In this document: one piece after another, positions 45,063-57,006 of the stretch
Numbering within the stretch: the stretch's first letter is position 1
How the letters are laid out: each line of letters opens with the position of its first letter
Assembly (NCBI RefSeq): GCF_011745365.1
Contig: NW_024468910.1
Location: forward strand, 2,198,068 to 2,262,067
Source of the DNA: Cryphonectria parasitica EP155
Taxonomy: Eukaryota > Ascomycota > Sordariomycetes > Diaporthales > Cryphonectriaceae
Direction of reading: 5' to 3'
DNA: 64,000 bases
Translations under genes and position numbers: made by a program
Notes under the pieces: generated by a model
What the model was told of the DNA's origin: nothing
The model's input: only the letters and a program-made list of their open reading frames with translations
The model's database searches: none

Positions 45063-48000
45063 TCAGTAAGGAGGCCTCGTCAGGTTCCCCAGACTTCCCT
45101 CTCCAGCCCTGGCGTCGATACCCCTGAGCAGCGACTGCAGGCCCATGGTGGGCAGAGGTTCGTCGGCCGACTGAATACTGCCCAGAGTCGAGGACCGGAT
45201 GGTATCGCCGCCCCTACTCTTGATGCTCCGCTGTCTGAGCTGCTGTCCCTGCTGCCTAGAGCCCGCCGCTGCGGCTGTCGTTGCTGTTGTCGTCGTTGTC
45301 ACGGGCGAGTTGGACACGGGAGAAGAGGACGCATAGTCCTGTCTGGCGATACCTGCCGTCGGCGAGCCACTACTGCTCAACCCAGAGGGCAGCGGTGGCA
45401 CGGGCGGCACCCCTTCGTCATCCTGCAGGACGGGTGAGGACTCTGAGGGCGGGTTTGAGTTCAATGGCCCTAGGGACACGCCGTCAGAGCCCTTGCGCTC
45501 GCGAGACATGGACCGAGACCGCCTGACAGCGGCTGGCGAACCGGTCGTGCTGCTCTGGCTCTGGTTCTGAGAGTATGCCGTGGCTGGGGGCTGTGGAGGG
45601 TTGAAGGACATGTCCGAGGTGGACATGTCGTAACTGATCATGCTGTCGTCGCTGCTGGACATGTCGCGCACACCCGCCGTGAGCGGTGGCGCCTCGACCT
45701 CGCCCGAGAGGACCATCTTTAGGTGGCTGATGGACGTGACAAAGCCGCCGCCCTGTTGATTATGATGATGATGATGATCTTCTTCTCCTTCTCCTCTCGA
45801 GACGCCGCTGCGTACACTCGTCCTGCGAACTTTGGAGCCCGTGCCGCCTCCTCCTCCTCCTATGGGTAGCGCGAGCGTGCGTCCCGCCCCCGCCATCTCT
45901 GGCCCTGGTTGTGACCGCGGACGGAGGTCATTTGTGCTCTGGAAAGGCGAGTCGGCCAACAATGCCCTGCTGTTCCCCGTCCCGTTCGCCACGGCACCAT
46001 TAAGACCAAGGCGACCACGGCTGGTCGTCCCCCCGTTGGTGCCCGAACGAGAGCCATTCAACGAGGTAGACTTGCTGGCGGCTTGGATGGCAGCCATAGC
46101 CGAGTCACGAGACCAGTCAAACAACATGGCCTCCTTGAAGATAGACGGGACTTCTCGGGTCGTAGAGGACGTGCCTGCAGCAGCAGTGGGGCTCGCCGTC
46201 AGGCTGGAGCCGAGCATGGGCTGGGAGAATTGACGGCTGGGCGAGCCTGGAGGGCTGCTCGGTGGAGACATGGCGCCGCCGCCGGACCCTTCCTGGTAGC
46301 TGGTGCAGATACAGTCGACCAAAGACAGGCGGTCGTCAAAGGGGAGCAGTGCCTCGGACTCTGCCTCCTCGGGCGACAGCTTGGTCTGCTGTGTGGCGAG
46401 CATGCCCGGCGTCCCGATCTTGTCCAGCGGCGGTGCGGGAACCTGAACCCCGTCGACCCAAAAGTGCTTGGTCCGGCGGCGGATGATCTCGTTCTGGATG
46501 GCCCTGCCGACCACGGAGGCGTCAAAGTCAAACTTCTCGGTCAGGATCCAAAAGTAGCCGTGGCACAGGCTGCCCAGGCGGACTTTTTGTTGCGGAGTGT
46601 CCACCTCCTGGATATCCTCCTGCAGCCGGAAGATCATAGGTAGCCCGAACCGCACCGCGTTGACCCCGAGGCGCATGACAAGTTTGGTGTTGAGGGTGTG
46701 CAGGAGCACAATGTCCGCGTCGTAGTCCAGAAACTGCAGTGCATTGTCGTAGATGGTGACGTGGAGCAGGTGAAGGAAGTGGCTCTTGGGTCTCCTAGAG
46801 GACTTGTCTCTGTAGGACCCTGCTGCCGCTACTGACCGGGCCCGCCTGGCATCCACTGCTGTTGACGTTGTCGTCATCGCCATCAGGGCTTCCGTCCTGG
46901 ATGCCGCCCTGGAGGGAGGAAAGCTGTCCTCTCGTGCGACCAGATCCTTTTTGTTGGTCTCCCGGTCAAGCCACGTAACAAGGGCATCGACATAGGCCTT
47001 TCTGACCTCTCCGTCCGGGTCCCTCAAAAGCCACTGGGTGCCGTCCCACTTCTCCATGGGCACGGGATACCTGGACAGGCTGATGGTGCCGCTCATCTTG
47101 ACCTTTGGGTTTGCCACCCGTAGGATGAGCTTGATGGCCCGCAGTGCCGTCAGTTTGGCGATGGTAAGTGAGAACAGCGACGACTCGAGGTGTTGCTGCC
47201 CCTGCTGCCCCTGCTCGTCCGACCTGGTCTCTGTATCCGTCAGGACTTCTCCGTGGGGGGTCGAGGTTGGCGTCCTGGACGGCTTCAGCCTCAAAAGGAG
47301 CGCAGACACCATATCGATGATCTGCTCGTTGTAGTACACATGCGTTGCCAGGTCGCCCATGGTCTGCTGGATCCGGCCTAGCAGCTCCTTGCGCTGTGCA
47401 TTTGGTGTGGCGACCGCTGTCGCTGTTGTCCCCTTTTCCTCGTCCTCGTCGCTGCCACTTGTTGTCCTTGTCGCGCCGTTGCCGCCACCCGTCGGATCAC
47501 CAGGCATCTGCAGAAGCCTCCTCATCTGTTGGAGCAGGCCCAGCAGCACATCCATGACGCTGAGCCCAATCAGGTTGACATCGGACCGCAGCAGAGAGCC
47601 CATCATGGCTGTGAGCACAATGTGGTGGCGAAGGGTGTCGTCCCTCATGGGCGTGCGCACCATCGTGTCCATGGCGTTGACCAGGATCACATATCGTTCC
47701 TGCATGGGAGCCCACCGTGCCACCAGGCCGTACAACTTGATGGCCCAGCCGTGGTCTCTCCCGCCGCTGCCACCACCGCCGCCACCGCTCGTCTTGAGTA
47801 CCATCTCGTCCTGTCGGATGCGCTCCTCGGTAAATCGGAGCAGGGCCGTGGTGGCCGTATGCATCTGCGACCTGTTGGGCACAACAAAGATCTGCTTCAG
47901 GCACTGAATAGCCAGCACGCCCGCATCTTCCTCCTCCATCTTCTCCACGTCGCCTGCTGACCCAGACAGTGCGATCGGGTTGGGGTCGCCCTCGCCCTCG

Positions 48001-48933
48001 GCCGTCCTCGCCGTCGCGCTGCTGTTCCTTCTCTTGAGGAGGTGTTCTGTGCTCACTTTCTCCTCCATGTTGGCACGCCGCAGCAGCACGTCCAGGGAAT
48101 CCTCGTCGTCCGTCCATAGGTTCTCTAGAATCATCGGCACCAGCGTGTCGATCTGCCGCCCCGCTGGAGATGACAGCGCATCCGAGGCCGCGATGCTCTT
48201 GATGGCCTCCAGGCCCGCATTCCTCCACCGAAGCGCCACCGGCTTGCTCCGCTTGTTCTTGACCCCCCCTTGCGGCTCGCGGGTCGACGCCAGGGACGCA
48301 TACTGCTTGACGATGGCTTCGTACTGGCCCAGGTAGAGCTGATCGGCAAATAGCGACGAGGCGTCGTGGTTCTGGCAGAAGGCGTCAAACGTGGGAATGG
48401 AAGACTCGACCATTGTAATGTCGCCGGACCGCAGGATGAGGTCGAGGATCTTGAGCACCGATGGCGCAAACAACGGCAGGTCCTTGGGGCTCTTCTCGAT
48501 CAGCGCCTCGAGGATCTGGAGCGTAACCTGGACATTTCTTGGCACACGGGGTCAGTATTATCATCATGCGTGTGTGTTTGTATGCGCGCGCACGTCCTAT
48601 CCAGGTCTCTCTCTACCCCCCGGAGACACGACTTTGAGAAGAGCGAGGGGAGCGAAGAAAGGAACAAGAGAGGAAAGAAGAAGAAAAAAACAAGGGGGGA
48701 AGAGTGAAAAGAGCATACCCGATACGCTGGCGCCATACATCACTGGCCGTCTTCTTCTCCAGGAAGCTGCCAACCTTCTGGATCTTTGTCCTGCGCGAGG
48801 TGGCATAGAACAGAAGATAGCTCAGCTCGGACGAGTTGGGCTTGACATCAACAGCCCCCTTGGACGTCCGGGGATAGCACTTGAGCACAAGGACCTGATG
48901 CTTGGGCCGGCATTTCTGCTGGAGCGCGTGCAT
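45063..48933 (-). CDS. EFR3: EFR3 plasma-membrane scaffold protein, 1229 aa
   Basis: EFR3 anchors the phosphatidylinositol 4-kinase complex (Stt4/PI4KA with Ypp1/TTC7) at the plasma membrane and so supports PI4P synthesis. ATG at 48933 (MHALQQKCRPKHQVLVLKCYP) matches the typical fungal EFR3 start. Exon 1 is 48933-48719. A 181-nt intron, 48538-48718, has a GTATGC donor. Exon 2, 48537-45063, joins in phase as QRIG-NVQVTLQILEALIEK. The N-terminal 700 residues are helical and armadillo-like (KPVALRWRNAGLEAIKSIAA, HIVLTAMMGSLLRSDVNLIG, LLHVTIYDNALQFLDY). The C-terminal 450 are Ser/Pro/Gly-rich and disordered. The basic start (KCRPKH, RTSKG) suits membrane binding. The stop TGA is followed at once by an A-tract on the coding strand. 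Confidence 0.9.
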
Positions 48934-49367
48934 TGTGCCTGTGTCTTTCTGGCCGCCGGGCCCTTGATCAAGCTCAGGCTGGCGCTGGCCTGTGTTCCCC
49001 TCCGCGTAGCAATAATAGTACTTGTCCTTCTTCCTTCTTCTCCTCCTCCTCTTCTCCTCCTCTGTCGTTTCTAGCACAGCGTACAACTTCTCCGGATAGG
49101 CAACCCTGGTTGATTCGCTGTAGAGCAGAACTGCTTGGGCGTCCAATCGATCGTGTCGGGTCGGGTGCGGTTGTTGTGTAAGGCTGGCTCAGGGTCCAAC
49201 AGGAATGGGGCAGTTCAGGTAGGACTCGATTCGGAGTGTGGTTTACGGTAAAAGGTCCGACGTCAGCCAAACACGGGGCGGAGAGAAAAGAGGAAGGAAG
49301 GAAACAAGGCCCCCGAAGCAGAAAGGAGTGACGCGAGGAATGCAAGATGCTGCAGCAGGGTCAGAAG

Positions 49368-49410
<43 letters not shown>

Positions 49411-51195
49411 ACTTAGAGGAGTAGAACAACAAGAAGATGAGTGACGTGGAACCCAAGCACACAAAACAAGCTTGGGGTGGGCATTATAGGAAAACGGGAA
49501 ATTTGCGAGGGAAGCGAAGGCCTACCCCGAGATGCCCGTATCGCAGATGCAGGTAATCTTACTGGTACTTTGCTACTGGCTGTGCATATAGTAGTGACAA
49601 GGGCTACGACGCCTACGGTAAGTAACGGAGTGTTAAGAGTGCGCTCGCTGCAGTGGCCGTAAAATTAGTGACTGTTTAGTGAGTGGGATTTAGAGTTGGG
49701 GCATCCACCAACCATCCCACTGAAGGCGGATCTTTGCACGGGCCGCACAGCCTGTGTGTGTATTATGCAGTGGTCCAGATGCACGGCGTAAAATTAATTT
49801 CAAAATTACCATGTTGCGATCAAAGTATGGTAGCATATAATAAATATACCAGCAAGAGGGGAAAGATTTTCTCTGTTTTTGTTTCCCCAATACGCATGAA
49901 TCATAGGTTTTGATGTAGTATACGGTATGTTTGATTTCTATTCCTTCAAAATGGATTGTGTTTCTTCTGCAGGTCTCTGTGCCTTGTGGTGGTGGAGTCA
50001 GCCCACACCATCCAAGTATTCGGTCCTCCTCCTCATTTATCATCGCCCAGACCAGGATCGTCATCATACATATCAGCTAGGTATTTTATGCTTAGTAGCT
50101 ATCATAGTGGTGATTCTCTCTTCTATTCATACCTTTGCGATGGGCTTGTGCTTCCGTCAGCAGCCTATAATTGTCTCGTGCACCTTGTTTCTCCAGTTCC
50201 CTCGCTTCTCTCCTCTTCACACTACAGTCACAGCTGAGCTGAGCAGAGGATGTTGGTGAATGGCTGGGAGCCTGTTGGATGGAGGCAGAGCCCACTTTGA
50301 TATGCAGCCAGCCCTACAAAGCCTCCACACAGCATGGCTGCTTATGGTACGTAGCACACATCTTACATGGAGGAGTTGACACATTCTTAGGTAGAAGATA
50401 GCGTGGTCTGGTTCAGTGGACCCTAGTTGAACAACAAACCACGCAGCACCCAAGGCTGAACTCTGTCGTCACTGTGCAGCAACAGCAGCGAGGGGGGCTA
50501 CCCTCGTCATCAAGAGCTAGCAAAGCTACGCAGAAGATGTGATGGCTGTCTGTTCTATTCTCTTTAGTTTTTTTCCACCAACAGTCTTCATCACATCCAG
50601 ATGAAAAGTCATGTTATAGATGGCCCTTCTCATTGACTGCCGACATCAGGTCAGCTGCCCACAAGGCAGGTGGGTGCATGAGCATCACCAGACTTGACTT
50701 GTGGTGATGGGAGGGTGTCCTAATGCTATCCTCGCCATACATTGTAGTGGTGAACCCTTGTCAAACATGAGCACTGTATCATTTTATCGCCAAGCTAATT
50801 CCCATTGCAGCACTCGACGTGGTGCTTGGTAAACAACTGCTCTGCCAAGGAGGGATCCACAGGAGTATCCCAGGCCTTTCGACCACCACCAACTTTTGAC
50901 CACACTTGTGTCGCCCTGTGCATTGCATATATAAAACAAAGATTCCATCCCAATGTTGCCACCCCCTCAGCGATTCCTAGGGTCTGGAGTCGGGGCCACC
51001 CTTCTGAGCGTGGCAATCAGGCAACTGCTTCGTCTCTATTCCTCTTCCTTACACCATCTCTACAGCTGTGACTGGCGAGCTGTCTGCTGTGGAAACTGGC
51101 AAGGAGGAAAAGACAGGTCAGTCAAACCATAAACCTGGATATCATCAACCATGAGAGGAGGACATATTCAACCCCCCCCCCCCAAGGTGTTCAGA
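48934..51195. other. Upstream region of EFR3
   Basis: 2.3 kb with no supported gene. A (GA)n of about 36 bases lies at 49374-49409. The frame of EFR3 is open upstream to 49146, but no conserved start is there. Small ORFs at 49.7-51.1 kb lack motifs. Confidence 0.45.
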
Positions 51196-51633
51196 TTACT
51201 CACCACCACTCCTCCTTTTCCCCCACCCAAACAACCTCCTCTTCTTCCCAGAAGACCCATCTGCAACCGAGGCGCCCATCACCGCTCTCGGGCTCTCGCC
51301 ATTATAGTCCTCATGCTGCGGAGGAGCCCTGGACACGACGGTGGCTGACGACAACCGCGACTCGACAACAGGGCGGAAGGTCTCATGCACCGACGACGCG
51401 GAGGAGGTCAAAGATCTCGGCACGGCGGTGGCAGCCATGTCGCCCATTTTGGCCATGTACTTGTCCCTCTCGAGCTTGACGCAGTAGAACAGCGCGCTCA
51501 CGACCAGGATAAAGATGGCCACTGTCCCGACGATGATGCCGATGACCGTGGGCGTCACGGTGCCCTCATGCTCTGCGCCGCCCAGGCTGTCGTTGTCTGA
51601 GGGCCTGTTGGCGCAGTCAATGCACTGGGACAT
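51196..51633 (-). CDS. Small single-pass membrane protein, 145 aa
   Basis: ATG at 51633 (MSQCIDCANRPSDNDSLGG). A short, probably luminal or extracellular, Cys-containing N-terminus precedes one strong hydrophobic helix (TPTVIGIIVGTVAIFILVVSALFYCV). A cytosolic tail of about 90 residues is Ser-rich and ends in basic residues (SGKKRRLFGWGKRRSGGE). The charge pattern and lack of a signal peptide fit a type III or similar single-pass topology. The stop sits in GGTGAGTAATC, which could be a 5' splice site, so a further exon to the left is possible. I cannot name a family. It lies 2.1 kb from the GH76 stop on the same strand. Confidence 0.6.
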   Translation of the reverse strand: MSQCIDCANRPSDNDSLGGAEHEGTVTPTVIGIIVGTVAIFILVVSALFYCVKLERDKYMAKMGDMAATAVPRSLTSSASSVHETFRPVVESRLSSATVVSRAPPQHEDYNGESPRAVMGASVADGSSGKKRRLFGWGKRRSGGE

Positions 51634-52879
51634 GTTTGGTGTGCCTGTGTGCCTGGTAGGTATCGCCGTTGACTGTCGTGCCGTGTGATAGGACCCTCCA
51701 AGAATGGTTGGGTTGTGTCCGCGTGCAGACTGAGTAGGTGGGTACTGAGGAGTTTCAAATTCCGCGTTGCTGGTTGCTGGCAGAGAAAGGCACTTAATTA
51801 TTCTGATGATGAACTGTTAGTTTAACTGTCATATGTCCCCAAGATCGATCCGAGAGAGATCACGTAGGTAGCATTCAGACAGAAAGGCTGGAGAAGGAGA
51901 GGGAACCCCAAGCTTACCCCGTTCCGTGGTCGTTGTTTTGTGTCTAGAAAAGGAATCTCAAGCATAAAGCTCGCCTCTGCGCCGGGCACTGGCGAGTGGT
52001 ATAAGTGATGAAGGGAGGGCAATGAAGTCGTGAAATGATGTCCACCGCCTAAGGTAAATGAATCACAAGCCTGACCTGCAATTACCTAACCAGGCATGTC
52101 TGGTCTTTTCTCAGCATCCTCTTTCGATCCTCAAGCCGCGGAGGAGCTGTTGGGTGGCGTCGGAGTGATGAGGAGCACTAGCAAGAAGAAGACTGGCCGT
52201 GAATGAGGCTGGATGGAGCTTGACAACTACACTGTTGCCGTTCCCAAAATGTGGAAAAGTTTTGGTCTGTTTATTAGAAGGGGAATAAGTAGTGTTCAAC
52301 GAGAGAGAGAAACGGGGGCAACTACGACACAGAGGGGAAAAGGCTGAGAACACAGCGACATCTACTACCACCACCTAATTACCACCTCCTTCACCATCAG
52401 CTTCAACACGGCTCCTCCTTTGTTTTCCCTGATCCTTCTTCCTCCTGTCCAAGACTCGACAGAGACATGTGCTCACACAAGGCTCCTCGGCAATCCTGCA
52501 TCCACTCATTTCATCAAAGTGCCTTGTCACAAAATAACGGGCACGTCACACACCACCACACCCACCCACTCTCCCTGTCTTCCCGCCCGCTCCCGCCTCG
52601 ACTCACACATCCCGCAAAAAGCAACCTCTCTGCTTCCCCCACGGCCGTACCCTATTCGCCCTCCCCTGTTCAAGCCCCCAAAGGACCTAAGCTTTCCCTT
52701 TCCCGAGACAGGCAGAATTTCAGCCGACGGCCTCGTTACAGAGTCAACCCCGATCGGCGAGTTTCCTTGGACGCATAATTTCTTCCTCTCCCTGAGAGAG
52801 CGGGCAGAGCCCCTCTCAAAAGTGTCGCACATATACACACACAACGGGGACAGTAGGAAAGAAATAGAGAAACAGAGAA

Positions 52880-52918
<39 letters not shown>

Positions 52919-53689
52919 TTGTCTACGGCCGTGTAACACCGCGTACGCGCATCAAAACTTCTCACCCGCCCTTAGCCAGCCAGCCGCCTACATAAACGTA
53001 CCCCCGATCCAGGAGGTGACACATTGACGCGCTGCTTTTTCCTCAGGATGAGCAGGAACAACAAGCTGTTAAACAGCCCCCAAAAACAGCCCCCGCCCGC
53101 CAAATCACCGAAGTTCCAAGACACAGTCTCAGATTTTCCTTTTCCCCCTTCCCTGGTGGGGTCCGGCCCAGATATATGAGACTGTTTTGCTTCGGTTATA
53201 GAAGCGCGGCAGCCTCGTAATAGTGAAGCCCGTCTCTTGTTCTTGGCTTGTCCTCCTGTTGCTTGATCTCAGACAGGCAAAGAAGAAACAGTGCCAAATC
53301 CCAATAACATCGAGGTCACACACATCACCGTCTCTGCTGCACATAGATGATGGGCCCGTTGTAAGCGGCAAGAACAAACTACACACAACAGGAGGGATCG
53401 TGTACCATTCCCCTCCTTTCCTGCAAGACGAGCCTGCGGTTCCGTATTGCATTGTTCGTGTGCAAGTACAAATTAAGCATCCTCATCATAATTTCATGTA
53501 CGTTCAAAATTCTTCAAACTGCCCTGAAATGGTCAGTTCAAGAAACCTCACTTACGAAACTTGCACCATTTCTACCCTCCGAGAATTTTATCTGGCATTT
53601 CTCTCTGCCCTCCTTTGTGATGCCTTCCCCCGCCCCCCACCAAAAAAAAAAAAAAAAAAAAAAAAAAGCACCGCCGAATCTATGTGAGC
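51634..53689. other. Intergenic, repeat-bearing
   Basis: Holds CA then GA microsatellites at 52881-52918 and an A-run of 27 at 53641-53667 close to the GH76 stop. No gene is supported; short ORFs at 52420-52995 are proline- and repeat-derived. Confidence 0.45.
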
Positions 53690-56025
53690 TTACAGCATTA
53701 TCCCCCCAACTTTCCTGTTTCCCATGCTCTCCTGCTGCTCCCTGCTCCCTAGGCCTGGAAGGGACGGCAGAGGCTTTCCTTGGAGCTTGAGTCTCGTGCC
53801 CAGCTTTGGCTCGTGTGTCTTGTTGGTCCCGACGTCGAATCTAACCCTCTTGGCTCGTCGACCAGCCAAAGATGGACCTCCTGTGGCCCGGGATGAGGAG
53901 GATGGCACTGGTGGTGAAAACGGTGATGAAGACTTGCATCTCTGTGGATTGGCTCTGCTCTTGGGACGATCCATGACAAAACCAAATCCAGCTCCGTCCC
54001 CTCTATTGGGGTCAATGGCACCGGCGAAATCTCCTTCTCGTACTGGTCGCCTCCATGGCTGCTCATTTGGGTATTGATCCTCGCGGTTGAAGGTCACCAC
54101 CGACGTCGGTCCTCTGGCTCTAGACCCGGTGTTGGAGGAGGCCACCGGCGCAGTCCTAGATATCCTGGCCAACGGAAGGGGAGCAGGAGCGCCATCGAGG
54201 TTCATCCCCAATAACGAGATCTGGTCATTTGGATCCCGTCCCATCACCGCCTTGCCTTTATCTATGCGGCCACCAGAAGATGGCAGGGTACCGTCCCGTA
54301 GAGAGTTCGTGTTGAGTTCATACCACCTCTCACTCATCGTCCTGTCGCTCACATCATCCCATAGGACGATCCGCATGCCGAGCACGAGAAATACGATGAT
54401 GACAGTCGTCAAAAGCCACCCTCCTGCCTTATCTGCAGTGGTAATGGGCCGCATCCCTTGCACGCTATCATCATTTGCACCTGCTAGGCTCACACCGGCG
54501 GCGCCATCGTCTGGATCTCCGGCACTGGTTCCGCCGGTCGAGTTGGTGACGGGAGGCCCCGAATCTCGAATTAGGTTCGCAAGGACAGCTTCCATGGCGG
54601 CCATCTGCTGTCCTACGCCCGTGCTTCCGTCCCATTTCCCATTGTTTCCTGCCCACATAAGCCCGCACATCCTGCCGTTGCTGCCGCCGGTACACTGCTG
54701 TGCTGCAGCCATAGACGAGGCTTCCAACAACGGGCTGACTGTGTCATACGTCCAAGGCGCCCATTTTGTGGTGGCTGCCATCCAGCGCGCGAGATAGGCC
54801 TTGAAGCTCTGTTGGTCATTATCGCACAGGTGCACGCTCTCGCAGGCTACCTCTGCCATGATGTTCTTCTCGGCACCAATGAAGAACACCTGACTACCAT
54901 CAAGCAGGCCGTCGACCCGTTGGCGCCATATCTCGCTTGCGGCAGGACTTCTGTCTGACGTGTAGTTATACATGGCGGCGGCACCCAGGAGGAAGGCGCC
55001 GACGTTGTAGGTCCACTGGTAGGTTGTGATGTCGGTGCAATTGTCATTGATGTGCGCGCCGTCATAGATGTAGTATGATTCCTGTGTCATGAGCCCGGTG
55101 CCGATCATCCATTCCCAAATGCGATTCGCCCACTTCGCATAGACCTCGTTACCAGTATAGAGTGCCAGTCGGGCAGCCATGTTGAAAAAACAGGCCTGCG
55201 ATATAGAGTTCTTGTAGTCGAAGCCCTTGTTCCACTGGAAAATCTGCCAGCGAAGGCCACCATTACAATGTGCAGTGTCCCACCGTGCTGCTTGTGTATT
55301 GAAGACGGCCTGTGCGAGGGAGAGCCACTGTGGCTGGCCCAGAGGAGGGTTGGGAAAGTTGTACTCGGCAGCCGAGAGAACAGCCATCCCCCAGAAGCCC
55401 TTGATCGAAGGGAAAAAAGAAAAACAGTGTCAGTGATTCTTGAGATAACAGTCCATTCATTGGCAGGGCAAATAGATGATATATTACCTGGTCATCATTG
55501 CCCTCGGTCATGGTCTGATTGGGAGGTATATAGTCACGATTAGGGCCGACCTGAAAGAGGAGACCTTGCATGGCTATGTCGTTCCACTTGTCATTTCCCG
55601 TGTAGTACCAGTAGTCGATGAGGGCACCCATGAGAGCACCGCCTTCCCACCCTAAAGGCGGCAAGAGACAGCCGGGTCAGCCCACCCTGTCTCTCGTGTG
55701 AAGGTTGTAGGCTCGTATCTCACGACTCACAATAATATGGATCTGGGAGCAGGCCCGGAACCTGGCCAGGTTCGTTCCCAGTATAGAACGACATCATATC
55801 ATCAGCCATATCTGCCGCAACAGACATGACTGAGTCTGTGACATGTGTGAACGGGTGTTCAGAAGGTCACCGTTGGCCCATAGGCTGCTGCGTACCTTGC
55901 GAATTTGGGTTCAACATGTAGCCTCTTGCAAACTGGACAGCAATGAGAAGACAGGCTGCCAAGCTGCCTTGGCTGACCTGCAGCGTATGCCCACGAAGGG
56001 CCGTCCTCCATATGCCCCAGCGCAT
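53690..56025 (-). CDS. GH76 alpha-1,6-mannosidase (Dcw1/Dfg5 type) with a transmembrane anchor, 702 aa
   Basis: GH76 enzymes of fungi cut or transfer alpha-1,6-mannan and are thought to attach GPI-proteins to the wall. The gene has four exons: 56025-55896, 55835-55731, 55651-55488 and 55399-53690. Introns are 60, 79 and 88 nt, all in phase. ATG at 56025 opens a signal-like segment (LAACLLIAVQFARGYML). The catalytic fold shows ADDMMSFYTGN, PDPYYWWEGGALMGALIDYW, the acid pair in EGNDDQGFWGMAVLSAAEY (about residues 131-132), LRWQIFQWNKGFDYKNSISQ and WTYNVGAFLLGAAAMYNYT. Unlike the usual GPI-anchored form, a membrane helix (WLLTTVIIVFLVLGMRIVL, about residues 460-480) is followed by a basic, Ser/Pro-rich tail of about 222 residues. 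Confidence 0.9.
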
Positions 56026-57006
56026 ATCATCAAGACGTGAAGAGGGGCCGTAAAACGTACTATCAGAATATCAACAGCCACCAGAGAAGTGAGGGTTTAT
56101 AGAGAGAGAGAGAGAGAGAAAGGAAGAGGGGGGGGAGAAAGGGAGGGAAACAGAGCAAAAGAGAAAGTATAGGAAATTGGCAGCACATCAACCTCGAGGC
56201 GGGCTGTGGAAGACAGAATGGTGTGGTTGAAGTTACCCACAGAGAATGGGATAGGCTAGTGGTTCAATCTCTTCCTGCCAAGTAGCAGAGAAGGTTGTCT
56301 GCCGCATTAAGTGTTCACGATGACGATGAAGGGGTTTGAAGGGTCAGGCCAGTTGTGTACTGGCACGTCTCTCGGCCCCCCACGGCAGGTGCACCCGTAG
56401 CACGAGCCTGCCCAACGCCAAACTCCCAACTGGCCCTAGACTATAGAGGGGGCAAAGTTGAAGTCGACGATTTCTAGCAATCCTCTGATGCTACTGAGCA
56501 AGAGCATTAGCGGAGAACGGACCACAATATCACGCCATGAGGTTGACGTCAGCCCCTTTCCCTTTACGCTTTACACATCCCTCCCTCCAATATACCTTCC
56601 TAACCGTAGTAATGACATCTGTCTTGTCGTCGTCGTCGTTGTTGTTGTGCGGTGCTCGATTCTGTGACCTGTCTAAACCTTTCTAGACACAACGCTTGCA
56701 GTCAAACCCACCACATGCACACACACCTGGCCCGTGTCCGTGTGAAACAGAGGAGGAAATCAACATAAAAACCAGAGGCATTGGAGGAAGCGAGATGCCA
56801 TGATAAAAACAAAACACCGCTTCCCAAGAAATCCAATACAACCCATCCCATGCTCTTCACTCTCGCTCTCGCTATCTCTGTCTCTCACTTCTTCCTCTCT
56901 CACCAGTTCGACCTGCTATAGTGCCATCGCTTCAGGGGTACAGAAAGAAAAGAAAGTGGTACAGAAGAGTATAAACCTCGGCCGTGATGCTTAAAAAAAA
57001 TAAACT
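56026..57006. other. Promoter of the GH76 gene
   Basis: About 1 kb between two minus-strand genes. Directly upstream of the GH76 start the coding strand is CT-rich, seen as GA runs on the plus strand (AG repeat at 56098-56119). The 3' UTR of the TBC gene lies on the right. No other feature is recognised. Confidence 0.45.

Noticed and set aside
45832..46643. Plus-strand ORFs inside EFR3, 59.0-60.3 kb and EMC1
   Set aside because: They mirror the codon structure of the long minus- or plus-strand genes and show no independent motifs.
49000..49146. Upstream extension of EFR3 in the same frame
   Set aside because: The extension is Lys/Arg/Tyr low-complexity, while MHALQQKCRPKHQ at 48933 matches the usual fungal EFR3 start.
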